A DNA stretch of 64,000 bases from Stenocarpella maydis. Taxonomy: Eukaryota > Ascomycota > Sordariomycetes > Diaporthales > Diaporthaceae. Position numbers and translations under genes: made by a program. The notes beneath the pieces were generated by a model. It made no database searches and had not been told where the DNA came from. It saw nothing but the letters and a program-made list of their open reading frames with translations. The stretch lies in the NCBI GenBank assembly GCA_002270565.1, contig NQMI01000043.1, forward strand, positions 152,783 to 216,782, read 5' to 3'. Positions 24,371 to 35,075 of this stretch are shown here, piece after piece. Within the stretch, counting starts at the first letter, position 1; every line of letters starts with the position of its first letter.

Positions 24371-26480
24371 GTTTGTGACGCTGGTTTCGGACTGTAAATT
24401 CATATGCCGTACCAGATTTGAACTATACAGTCACACTGAACCAGGAATCGAGATGGAAATGCCGATCTTGAGCAGAAAGACCGTTGAAGATGTCGCTATT
24501 AAATTAATAATGAGGATAAAGTCCCGGGAAAATGACATTGGCAAAACATCAAAAACGGGCTGTTATTAGTTATATTAGATGCATTGTCACCTTGCACGCA
24601 TATCTTGTGCAACCTTCATGACTTTATCCGGGAGCCGTGTTGATATGTGTCTCCTACTCCGCAAATGGTGCTACCGACTCTGGCATCTTTCCATTACTGT
24701 GGGGCTGACCGGTCTGCAGGCAACGTGGTGTTATTGTGGTATTCGTTTTCGGAACGGGGATAGCGCTTGTTGAGAATGGGTTGCAGCCATTTCTGATCAT
24801 ATGGGTCGGTACCCTCGTGAACTACTTATTTTATCGCAGTTATTTGCCAGGTGGAATACCTAATAGAAGGCATGCTCGCGAGAAAATAAGACACAGACAT
24901 GCTCCGCTATGTCCTGGAGGAGGGAGGGAGCCTGCGACAAATCCAAGATGGTGTAAAGAAACACGTTCAGACTCAATCAACTGGTTAGTTATGAATAGTG
25001 CGGACCGGGAGGCATATTGGATCCGAAAAATCTCATATAGGTATCAGTGATAGTGGTTGCATGTGAACGTTGCTCCTGCTGTACTAATTGATGTCAATAA
25101 ATTCCCAGAACAGACTTTTGGTGGCGGTCAGGAGCTTTAGTGATGTCTTCCTCATATTGCGGTGTATATAGAGTACAAGAGTCATATTGAGTTCCCGTGT
25201 TGGTCAACTGGTTGCTTTCTCAGCCCGATTATAAAAATCTTGGGAAGAAAAGCTGCAGGCGCTCCCTTCATACAGTCGTAAACGCTCGAAGACTGCCTCC
25301 CATTTTGGTTGAAATATGACTGCTGAGCCACTTCCGCATAATTAGATAGCATTATATTGCATTAAAAGTGGCGGAGAATAAAATTCTTATTTCACAGATT
25401 AAAACCTTGGCTGGGGGCAACTTCAAATGTTTAACTAATATTCTCATTGCCTTAAAGGTGACAACCAAAACACTTCCAGCACTTTACGACTAATTACACT
25501 CACCTATATATACTAGGAGATACTCATGAATTCCCAAGGAAGAGCGCTAAGTCAACTATAAAGATTAAGCTATCTGATATTATTAGAATTGAATTTCAAA
25601 CAGGTAGTGACTGATTGTATAATAAGGGCAATCACCATCAACGAGACATCAAATGTCAAATAATTTTAGGAGGGTAATTATTTATCAGCACACTTTTAAG
25701 GTCTGAAATTTAACAAGAAAATGTATAAATTTCTACTCATTTCTGCGATACGCCTACCTCACTCTCAACTGGATTCCTTGGAGTGGTGCACCCATTGCTA
25801 TGAACCTCGTGCTCAAGGGCCCGTTCAAGTTACGCATCGAACTAAAGCTTGTGCGTTGCGTCTGCACTGATTATCAATCTCCTAACCATTTGAAAGTATA
25901 TGGCGTAATTCTGAGCTTGGTCGGTAAGTTTCTTATCCATTTTATCCAGGTCAGATGCCTTGTTCGATCCATTTCGTTGTGTCTTCGGTTTTTTCCTTTT
26001 ACACATTTTACTCTATTTTCATCACTATTGGCTCACCAGGACTGGTTTCTCTCCGAAAGCCGACAGAAAGCCTGGACCGTGCGACTGTCTATCTAGTCTT
26101 TCCCCTCGCTATCTTTCAAGTGAACTACTCTCTGGCCACGAATACGTCATTTTCTGGGCTTGTCGGGGCGTGAACCTTGAGACCTCGCAATGCCGGATGA
26201 TGCGTTCAAGCTTGGTTGAGTGCAGGATAAAGTAAATACTCAAGCAAAAGATAACTGATACAAACAGTGTAAGCATTTGGAGTGGAATACCAGCCTGCAT
26301 GAATCGCTTTGCAACAGGAGAGTAAATACAGTCATAATTTCTCAGTCACTTAGCAACATACCCCCTAACAGAGATTCAGCGCCGTAACAGTGTACCACCT
26401 CGGCTATCCGCTGAAAAAGCCAATCTAAGATATGCAACTCTGATCAGTCATGACTCCATCATTAAAGAGCACAGTCTTAT
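24371..26480. other. Intergenic, AT-leaning, no gene seen
   Basis: About 2.1 kb containing the GMC promoter. Open frames at 24360-24569, 24736-25050 and three overlapping ones at 25800-26235 have no recognisable motif and low coding character. Nothing else was noticed. Confidence 0.4.
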
Positions 26481-27560
26481 TCAATCTCCATCTGTGGGTT
26501 CAGATAGTAATTTCTGTGCGCCGTAGCAGTGTTGAATGTGTGCCATAAACTCAGTCGTAGAATACGCTGTCCTGGCCATACGGAGCAGCACACGACCAGG
26601 GGGGTTGAGATCATCAGTTGGCACTATTTGGGCGACAGCGTCAATCCCCAGCCTGAGACACCGATCGTATGTCCACTCGCAGCCAAGACACCAATGACCG
26701 TACTCGATCTGATCCGGCCGTGTGAGAGATGGGAATGAGATGAACGCCATCCCAAAGTAGCGGCCGACCAGACTGCTGCCCCGATCTGGAACTAGAACTG
26801 TATCAAAATAGTCACCAGCCCACAGGAGACGCTGCAGAAATCTCGCTGTGTAAGCCCCGGCTCCAGTGATAGGCTGCTGTGAGAGGGTCTCCCGAAGGCG
26901 CTCCGCGGGACCATTCATCGAGATGGCTAGCTCCATAGAGTGGGCCACGGCGACGAGGCTTATGGGCTTGTCGGTGAGCAGTCTCCTAATCCCGTATCTG
27001 CCTGGGATGCTAGACATGATTGGTAGTTGCTGGATGTCCTTGGCCGTGAGGCCGAGGGCCTTGCAAGCTACACCAGCCGGAACCACCAGCCGCTCTTTTC
27101 TGAACTGTAGGCATTGCCAACAACACCTCTCGCAGGTCGGAAGAAACAAGAACGCTCCATAACCTGTACATGTCTGACAGCGCTGCGATTGCAGAACAGC
27201 GTCGAGCTGGGACACGGAGTACCTGTGTATGAGTTGGGTCCAGCTAAGAGCAGCTAATGTGTCCGCTGCAAGGCTCAAGAGGTGTTTGTACGAGGGGAAA
27301 GACGCCAGGACGATATTTGCTTGGCAGCACGTGCGTGAAAACCGGGTAAGAGACTGCACATCAAGATGGCCCAGAACCTCGTGCAGCAGCTCTGCGGGCA
27401 ACCTGTCGAATGCACCCAAGGACGACGGGCGGTCTTGGGCATGCAACGTCAGGGAGGGCTTTGGCGGATGGCTGATGGTGATCCCCGAGCGAAGGAGGGT
27501 CTTCGGCTGATGAGAAAGTCGAGCAACGAGTGCCTCTACCTCTGCCCTTTGGTGTGACAT
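26481..27560 (-). CDS. F-box protein
   Basis: A single-exon gene of 359 aa. F-box proteins bridge Skp1 in SCF ubiquitin ligases to a substrate. The F-box lies at about residues 48-92: FDRLPAELLHEVLGHLDVQS, followed by LTRFSRTC and SYKHLL. Downstream is a Cys pattern (RCQTCTGYGAFLFLPTCERC, then CWQC) that recurs in this fungal F-box group and may bind zinc. A second Cys group follows near residue 295 (CLGCEWTYDRC). No known substrate-binding repeats such as WD40 or LRR are visible, so the target is unknown. The ATG at 27560 is the first in frame. The gene is isolated, with more than 1 kb of non-coding DNA on each side. Confidence 0.8.
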   Translation of the reverse strand: MSHQRAEVEALVARLSHQPKTLLRSGITISHPPKPSLTLHAQDRPSSLGAFDRLPAELLHEVLGHLDVQSLTRFSRTCCQANIVLASFPSYKHLLSLAADTLAALSWTQLIHRYSVSQLDAVLQSQRCQTCTGYGAFLFLPTCERCCWQCLQFRKERLVVPAGVACKALGLTAKDIQQLPIMSSIPGRYGIRRLLTDKPISLVAVAHSMELAISMNGPAERLRETLSQQPITGAGAYTARFLQRLLWAGDYFDTVLVPDRGSSLVGRYFGMAFISFPSLTRPDQIEYGHWCLGCEWTYDRCLRLGIDAVAQIVPTDDLNPPGRVLLRMARTAYSTTEFMAHIQHCYGAQKLLSEPTDGD

Positions 27561-28859
27561 GGCGAATGTGAAGCAGATCTGGGCCTGTGTGCCATGAAGA
27601 GAGTGGTGTGTCGTCAGAGCCTTTCGCTGGGCAAAGTCCCAGAAGAGGGGATGCGTCTTAGGCGAGACAATCTACTTAGGTCAGCAAAACATAAAATCCC
27701 GACCTACCACAGCATTTGCTATGAGCCGCTATATCATTTACCATGCTGAAAAAGCGGTGTGCATAATTTGCCCTGTGAAATGATGACAACGTTACAACTG
27801 CGCCATTCACTGACATGCATCGTCAACGAGGCTCTTTGTTGAATTGCGCTTTCCTACTTGGCGTCCAGAATCCTTGAAATACTATAAACCCATCACGTGG
27901 CACGTCCTCGGTCCAACATCTCATATCTTCAACCGGCTAGGAACTGGTCTATCCGGGTGGTAACTAGCACGTCTCTCTGCGCTGTGAACAGAGACTTTTG
28001 GTGTTTCCAAAATTACATCTTGCTCGAATGGGCCGGAGTGTGAAAAGTGCACGGCACAGCCCGTGATAAACCCCAACCGATGCCATTCTCAGAACCTTGA
28101 GGCAGCTGAAGTATTGCATTGAGCTGTACGATTAGGGAACAGCTTCGCAAGTGGCCATACTTGCCTTTGAGTCGGACTAGTCAGCTAGCATGCTCCTTCT
28201 CTGATCGTACTTACTCTGGCCTGAGGACTCGAAAATTGGAGCATTAAGAGCTCCCACAGCTCAGTCTCAGTGTCAGTCACAGAGTAACCCAGTTGAGCCA
28301 AAGATTTATTAAGCTTTTGAATAGGCAGCATAATGACAATAATACCTAACTGAATTATGTATCGAACACAACATCAAAGACAAGTATTACCTGCAAGATG
28401 ACTAGAATCGTAAATATCTGCAGGCAAGAAGCAAATATCGGATCCGAGGGTTTCCATTGTCTGGCTCAGGTCGTTCCCAACTTATGAGAGCAGTTCAAAG
28501 ATAGAGTCTTGTCTCTCAAAGACCTTTTACACTGGACTGGGTTGCACATGGAAGTAGAGAGAAGAAGTTACTAATGTGATTATTGTGTTAGGAGCCACTG
28601 TCTTTTACTGGGTCTCAGGATCACGGAAGATAATGAATCTAGGGGGCCCAGATTGAAACCAAAAGCCTCGATTATGAGGCAGTATTATACATTGATTCGA
28701 ATCTATTACAATGCAAAACTCGAACCACTGCACATATATAATCATTTCCGGCTCCACCATTACTCCCAAGGTATTGACCAGTCCTACTTAGAGCTAGACC
28801 ACGAGCTCAAGTAATCCTTGATCAATTATCTCGGCGCTCCCTGTGTCAAAACCTGAAGG
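27561..28859. other. Intergenic, no gene seen
   Basis: This 1.3-kb stretch separates two divergent genes (F-box left, zinc-cluster protein right) and presumably contains both promoters. No open frame of note was found. Confidence 0.4.
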
Positions 28860-29762
28860 ATGTGTGTCAACGTTCAGCCAATCTGCAATGCCTGCAAGGC
28901 CAACGCCTTACCTCCTGAGCTCTACGACTGCGAGTTCACACCCTGCATATACCGCGAGAGCCGCACGCGCCTGCTGTCGCGGCGCGAGCTTGCCGAGTGG
29001 GATTGCGACACCCCTGATTGCGGCCTCAACATGCAGACCATCGACGAGAGGCTCAATGAGATTCATCAACTGCTTCGTATGGAACCCGACATACCGCTCC
29101 GTCCAGCCAGGGGCAACTCATCCGCACCCCCGGAAGAGGGTCTAGCGCCTTCTGATCGGCAGCCTCTGGGTTTCGACGGAGATGACACTTTGCTACACCG
29201 GTCAAACAGCCCGGGTAATGCCAGCTCTCGCAACAACAGCGACTCACTCGGATTCCTGGAAGGTAACCGCGCACCTTCTGAGCCGCAGTCTCGGGGCTTC
29301 GACGGGGATGGCACTTCATTTACACATGGGACAAGGGGCAGCATCGACATCACCTCTCACAACAGCCACAAAAGCGATGAGCATATGGTTGAAAATAAGG
29401 AAGAGGCTCCTACAAGTGGCATATCTGCTCCCAGTGAGAGTGCTCCCACCAATGCGAATGGCGGGGCCAGCAACAATGCGGACGTCAATGGCAATGTTAC
29501 CAACGACGACCTCGCTGCCAGTGACAACTCTGCAGCCGGTGAAAGAGACGAAACTGTCTTTGACCCGAATTCTGTGGGCCTGGAGACATTCCCCAGGTGC
29601 AGATACTGCTTCCTGAGCAGGCGGCGATGCGACGGTCGGACCCCATGCGACAAGTGCCGGCAGCGGCAATGTCCCCGTGCATGCCACCCTGTCACCGCTG
29701 GGGATCTCAGGCGATACCCTGAGCGAGCAGAGCGGCTCTTGGGGCTTACAAGGAGAGACTGA
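28860..29762 (+). CDS. Hypothetical protein with C-terminal Zn2Cys6-like cluster
   Basis: A single-exon gene of 300 aa. The N terminus is Cys-rich (CNACKANALPPELYDCEFTPC, about residues 9-30) with a predicted helix IDERLNEIHQLLRM. The middle (about 85-245) is disordered and Asn/Ser-rich, with two similar blocks of about 42 residues (APSDRQPLGFDGDD and APSEPQSRGFDGDG) from an internal duplication. The C terminus carries CRYCFLSRRRCDGRTPCDKC, with Cys at 247, 250, 257, 263 and 266 and a last ligand at 271 or 275. This matches the fungal zinc binuclear cluster, including the basic run and the proline. In classical Zn2Cys6 regulators the cluster is N-terminal and is followed by a dimerisation helix and a large middle domain, all absent here. 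It may be a DNA-binding protein or a truncated relative. I do not recognise a named family. Confidence 0.7.
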   Translation: MCVNVQPICNACKANALPPELYDCEFTPCIYRESRTRLLSRRELAEWDCDTPDCGLNMQTIDERLNEIHQLLRMEPDIPLRPARGNSSAPPEEGLAPSDRQPLGFDGDDTLLHRSNSPGNASSRNNSDSLGFLEGNRAPSEPQSRGFDGDGTSFTHGTRGSIDITSHNSHKSDEHMVENKEEAPTSGISAPSESAPTNANGGASNNADVNGNVTNDDLAASDNSAAGERDETVFDPNSVGLETFPRCRYCFLSRRRCDGRTPCDKCRQRQCPRACHPVTAGDLRRYPERAERLLGLTRRD

Positions 29763-30564
29763 GCCAATCTCTTGCAAATGGGAGGGACTTGGGGGCGATA
29801 CCCAGACCGGCACAAAGACTGTGTCAAGGGGTGTTGTTTGGTTGGGATACCTAGGTATTCAATGTTCCCAGGAGTGAGGGTGTCCCGGAGGGGTGAGGCT
29901 ATCAAGGTAGAACAAGTCTTGATTGAGCCGCGGGTCGGTGGCCGAGTCTGCATCTGCGAGTAATTGTATTTAAGAAGTTCCTGTCCTTACCGTGAGAATC
30001 ACCATGTCCTTGATGGGATCAACGTTGGTGGTCGCCGGAGACCAAGTATGTAGTGGGCTTGGACATCTGGAAGACCTGAAGACCACATGCACCGCATCTG
30101 AGTCGTCACGAACCTCCCACACGCATGAAACCCGCCCACATGCAGTCGTTAGATGACACCAGAGGCGGCCGGCTCTCATATTGTACGATGGTGTTCGGAT
30201 CTATAATGAAATGGTATAAATTCTACGGATCTTATCAAGTAGTCATTCTCAAATAGGTCGTCACACGGGGACGAGGCTACTGGCGAGTAGACAGACATTC
30301 CACGCTAGGACTAAGCCGGCTAGCTCGGGGGCGGCAAAAGTACCGACGTACCCTGATGGCGACCACATGTGCCCTATTATTGCTTGCTCTGCCTGGAGCT
30401 AGCCAGGGACACGTCTGCCTCTGTTCACACTTGGATAACGTTCTTCCGACTCTTGTCTGTCGCACCCACAGGCGCAACCTGGCGCAACGCTCTTTTCGCA
30501 TCAACCACAGCCCCCGCACGCTCCCTCTCTCGATGTGGTAGACAGGCCCTCCAGACCTTCCAGA
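29763..30564. other. Intergenic upstream of the J-domain gene
   Basis: About 800 bp with no supported gene. The minus-strand frames that run into it from 30501-31358 are shadows of the GC-rich J-domain coding sequence. Confidence 0.4.
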
Positions 30565-31802
30565 ATGTCGGGTTTCCTCTCCCTGATGGGGTGGACGTTC
30601 CTCCCGGACGTGAGTTTGCCGCCGCATCCTCGACACTCCCTCGCTCGGAATACTGACGGCTGCGTTTCCCCCGTGCCCAGCTCGCCACCCGCTTCATCCA
30701 GAGCACCTACTACGGCATAACCATCCGCGCGGGGTCCCCGCGCCCGCAGCCGGGCCAGCCCCGCTTCGCCGAGCACTACCGCCGCATCTACATCCTCGTC
30801 GTGTGCGCCTACCTCGCCTTCACCGTCTACGAGGCCGACTGGGAGCTGCAGCGCTCCGGCGGCGACCTGTACGCCGTCCTGGGCGTCTCCCCGGACGCCC
30901 CCGTCCGCGACATCAAGAAGCGCTACCGCCAGCTCTCGGCCGTCATGCACCCGGACAAGAGCGGCGCGTCGGGCTACAACCAGGACGTCTACGTCAGGCT
31001 GCAGACGGCGCACGAGACCCTCAGCGACGACGTCCGCCGCTTCGCCTACGACCGCCTCGGGCCCGACGTGCTCCTCTGGCGCGAGTGCGCCGTCGCCCGC
31101 GACTTCGTCATGCGCGGCGCCCGCGACCTCCTGGGCTACTACGCCGTCGGCGCGCTGGCCGTCTACGCGCTGCCCAAGCTGGGCTACTTCCAGCAGGGCA
31201 TGTTCTGGCGGTGGGTCGCGCTGGCGGCGCTGCTCGCCTTCGAGCTGCACACCATCACGCGGCCGGCCCACCCGGCGTTCCTGACGGCCGTCGTCAACCC
31301 CCTCCTGACCAGGATGCTCAACCCGGTGCTGTCCTTCTGGAGCCCGTCCCTCGCCCACAGGCCCTACCTCCCCTTCCAGGCCGTCGCCGTCGCCCGCAAG
31401 CTCAGCATCACCCTCACCATCGCGCTGAACCAGGTGGTCCCCTACCTGACGGCCGACACGCGCGGCGGCAGGGTCCAGCTGGCCCGCCGCGGCACCGAGG
31501 AGGCGCGCGCGGCGCAGAGCCTCGACGAGCTCGAGAGGATGGTCCGCAGCGTCGACGAGAACGCCACCCGCGCCGTCAAGATGGAGCTCGCGCCCTTCGC
31601 GGGCGACCCCCGCCTGCTTGACAACCTCAGGGACAAGATGCGGCGGTGGCTCGTGGACAATACGGTGCGTAACGAGCCCGTGACGCGAGACGCCCTGCAG
31701 AGGACCATCGCGCGGAGGAGGCAGGACGCGCCGGCTGGTGCGCAGGGCAATGGTGCGAGGGTGAGGAAACCGCTACAGGCGACAGTGGAGGACGAGACAT
31801 GA
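30565..31802 (+). CDS. Membrane J-domain (DnaJ/Hsp40) protein
   Basis: J-domain proteins recruit and stimulate Hsp70. Two exons: 30565-30609 and 30681-31802, giving 388 aa; the intron has a GTGAGT donor and a GCCCAG acceptor and falls between codons (FLPD/LATRFIQS). The first hydrophobic segment is at about 51-66 (IYILVVCAYLAFTVYE). It is followed at once by the J domain, about 76-140, with LYAVLGVSPDAPVRDIKKRY, the HPD triad at 105-107 and DDVRRFAYDRLGPD. Two further hydrophobic segments follow at about 150-200 (YYAVGALAVYALPKLGY; WRWVALAALLAFEL). The topology resembles ER J proteins such as Erj5, but the identity is not certain. The C terminus is basic. Codons are extremely GC-rich at third positions, which creates long false frames on both strands. 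It is convergent with the MFS gene, 159 bp away. Confidence 0.85.
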
Positions 31803-31961
31803 CAATACTCAATTCAAGCCCAGTTCAGACGCTTAATGACCTGCTCTAATGCCGAGATCCAATAATGTCCTCTCCCATGCTCACGATCCGCCGTATAATG
31901 AGCCCAGTCCCAGGGCTGGTGAACCTTTCTATGAGTTCCTGATATAAGATTTGCGCATGAG

Positions 31962-34101
31962 TTAGAGCCTTTGCCTGCCTCTAGTTTCAATGGGAATCAA
32001 CACGACGCCCACGAATGCCGCGAATATCAGAGCACCGGACAAATAGATGGGCGCCGACGCCCCGTCGCCGGGTATGTTAGCCGCCAATATGGGCGCGATG
32101 AGCCCGGTGAACCTGTTCAGAAAGCTCGCGACGCCGGTTCCAGCGCCACGCACGGGTGCAGGGCTGCAGGTAACAAGACGCACAAGTCAGCCAGCCCGTT
32201 TGCCAAGGTCGCGGCATGAGAGGCCGTCAGAAAGGGTGCGGACTCACAATATCTCGGGCGTGAATGCATAGAGCACGCCGTACATGATATTCTGGCTGAA
32301 GGCTTCGACACAGCTGAAGGCCAGCTGCGAGGCAGAGGTCGTACCGTACTTGACAAACAAGAACAGGAAGCTTGCCGAGATGAAGGAGGAGATGGCCAGC
32401 GTTCCCCTCCTGCCGAGAAAGGCAGACCGGCTGTCAACTGTAAAGTACGCCAGAATGCTGCCCGGCACCCCAACGATGCTCAGGATCGCATAATTGCGGT
32501 ACGTCTCGGCCGAGATGTTGGTGGGGTCTGTCGGTTCGGGCTCACGTGTTGGTGTTGACGCCGACGACTGGTCGCCGCCGCCGCCCGAGTGAGACAAGTA
32601 TTGGGGGAGGAAGGCGTTGAAGAGTGGGTAACCCATGCCTATCGTGGCCCAGGTAAACCAGACCAGGGCGGTCGCGAGGCCCAATGTGCGGCTGCTGAAG
32701 AGCGGGCGGATACGCGCGCCCGAGAACTCGTCCAGCTTGGCCTTGATGACGTCCTTGGTGGACAGCGTCGACATGGCGGCGTGTCGCCGGCGATGCACGA
32801 GGTCATCGGCGCTATCATCGGCGTCTACCACTGCATCGAGAACGGCTTCTGAGAGCCAGGTCTTTGCTCCGTTACGGAATGCGAGACCGTGCACCACTGC
32901 CACGGCCTCTGACTGCCGGCCCTGCGACAGTAGGTACTTGGGGCTCTCAAAGAGGTGGAAAATGAAGAATCGCAGACAAAACATGCCAAAGGTTATCAGG
33001 CCTATGGCCAGCACAAAAAGCCGCCAGCCTCTATCGGCAGGCCAGTTGCCAATAAAAAACCAGGCGATGAAACTCGAGCACAGTTGACCCACTGGCCACC
33101 ATACCGACAGCAGGGTGAGAAGGGACGACGAGGTATCCGGTAGGAACTCCAGGAAGAGGGCACCATCGACAGGTAGATTTCCCCCGACGCCGAAGCCCAG
33201 GAGGGAGAGAAAGATGCAGACCCATGCCCAGCTGGTCGCAAATGCGGTCATGATGCCGAATATGCTGGTGATCAGCAGGGTCATGTTGAAGGCGATGCGT
33301 CGGCCGAGAACATCGGAGCCGACGCCCCATGTGAAACTGCCGAAACAGAGGCCGAGATACACGGCACTTGTCGTGTACCGAACAGTCTTTTCAGCCACGT
33401 TAAACTCGGCCGAAAGGGATGGCAAAATCAACGAGACTCCCTTTGGTATTTGTTAGCCGCAAGTGAGGTCCTCCTGGGGAACCCAGCAATTGGGAATGGC
33501 CACGAGCCCGGGCCCGAGACTGTCTCACCTGCATCCACAGACTGGGGACGGGTTTTGACATTAGCACAAGTCATCAACAGCATACTGACAGGCGGGTGAG
33601 GCGAACGTACTTGTCTGCAAACCATCCAAAGCCACACAAGACGAAAAGCTGCCAGTTGTACCTGCCCATGCCAATATCCTGGACGGCCTTGTTGACCAGC
33701 ATCGATTTCACTGCCAGAGAGAACAGGTCAGCTGCTCAGCTCGTCACCCATACGGCGGCCTCTTGGGCGCAGAGTCCGGACTGGGGACTTGGGCCAGACT
33801 GACACTCGTAATCCGACCTTATGCCGCCGGCACCCCTGCGCACCTCCTTCCTGAGCCCCTCGATGCTGTACTCTGCAGCGCTCATCTCGAGCATGCCGGT
33901 CCCCTCGTCGCCTCCCCTGTCCTTGGGGTCATCGTCACCACCGCCATCGTGGTCGCCGTTTTCGGGCAGCTCCTCGAACTCGGTCCTCCCGCAGCGGGCT
34001 GAATGGCTGTGGAGATGTGCCTGGTCCAGTGGGACGAGGACGCCCGAGTAGTTGTCGACGGACTCTGCCCGCAGCCCGCGCCATCGCAACCTTCCGGCCA
34101 T
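31962..34101 (-). CDS. MFS transporter (sugar/organic solute type)
   Basis: A multi-pass plasma-membrane transporter of the major facilitator superfamily. Five exons on the minus strand: 34101-33804, 33710-33611, 33541-33529, 33440-32248 and 32163-31962, giving 601 aa. All joins keep frame; exon 3 is only 13 nt (LWMQ) and completes the conserved run GFGWFADN-LWMQ-GVSLILPSL. The N terminus is long, acidic and cytoplasmic (DGGGDDDPKDRGGDEG), then AAEYSIEGLRKEV, a lead-in common in this fungal group. MFS motifs include YLGLCFGSFTWGVGSDVLGR (motif A region) and LFESPKYLLSQGR. The last exon holds the final helices and the ending PIETRGRQRL. A start at 33894 (MLEMSAAEY) would remove the acidic leader; 34101 is the first in-frame ATG. 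The substrate cannot be told from sequence. Confidence 0.82.
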
Positions 34102-34220
34102 GACTGGTGTCGCTCGTGTTTGTGGAGATTGGCCGAGGGCGATCGGCGGGGTTGGGAATGTGCAGATGCGAAAGGAGGAGGGGTGTACCGCCGTCCCAAA
34201 CGGGGCTGAAAACCGTATTA

Positions 34221-34249
34221 TGTGTGTGTGCGCGCGCGCGCGCGTGTGT
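34221..34249. repeat. Alternating TG/CG tract
   Basis: This is 29 bp of strict pyrimidine-purine alternation (TG, then CG, then TG), about 120 bp upstream of the MFS start codon. Such tracts can adopt Z-DNA under supercoiling. Confidence 0.9.
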
Positions 34250-34924
34250 CTGTATTGTACGAGCTGGGAATACGTATGGCTTCTTCCCGAGATGCCTCCT
34301 TGAAGAGAACGACAGTCAGATCTGCGCCCACGTGCGACCAGGCAGTGACGGCAGTGAGACCAGGCGACGGTCAGCTGGATGCTTGATGCCGACTAATCCG
34401 TAAACGGCGGGCTCGGCAAATATGCAGGTGGACAATGAGGTCGGGGGCCGATCGACGACCTTCAACGAGGTGCACTCGACGAGCACGGCCGCGTGTGCCA
34501 TTCAGTCACGGAGACACGCTTGAGCCACCGGCGGTGATAACAGTGCAGCGAAGACTGAATTGGTCGTGCAGGATCTGGGGCGCGCGGCGAGGAACGGTTG
34601 CACATGTGTGTGTGGTGTGTGTGTAGTGTGTGTGTGCAGCAACGCCAAGCTTGGGGCCCAACAACCCCAACCCGAACCCAGCTTTTCCGCGGACAGTAAG
34701 CGTGAAGATACCCCGGAGTTCTTCCATTAATTTACTTGCTATAACCTAAGATTCTGTTTAGGTTTTGTCAAACTCACAGTTGAAGGTATGTTCTTAATAT
34801 TTAAGCTATCTTTTATATGAGCATATTCTATTTTATTAATAATTAAGCTTTGAATACGGTGTGATTTAATGTTTCTTAGGAGGATTTGGGAATATGGCCA
34901 GTTTGCTTTTCAGGCTGGCAGGCA

Positions 34925-34960
<36 letters not shown>
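34925..34960. repeat. (GGCT)9 microsatellite
   Basis: Nine perfect GGCT units, preceded by related GGCA/GGCT units from 34912. Confidence 0.95.
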
Positions 34961-34964
<4 letters not shown>

Positions 34965-35033
34965 TGTAAGTGAGTGAAATGGACAGAGTACGGAGTACAC
35001 TAGAACAGGCAGATGAAAGTTTGGGGCCGGCCA

Positions 35034-35075
35034 CATGGAACATGGAACATGGAGCATGGAGCATGGGGCATGGAA
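35034..35075. repeat. 7-bp tandem repeat, six units
   Basis: Six units of CATGGAA or close variants (CATGGAG, CATGGGG) run head to tail. Confidence 0.9.

Noticed and set aside
30501..31621. Long open frames on both strands over the J-domain gene
   Set aside because: They arise from the very high third-position GC of the real gene and give only Arg/Pro/Ala- or Val/Gly-rich products without a domain.
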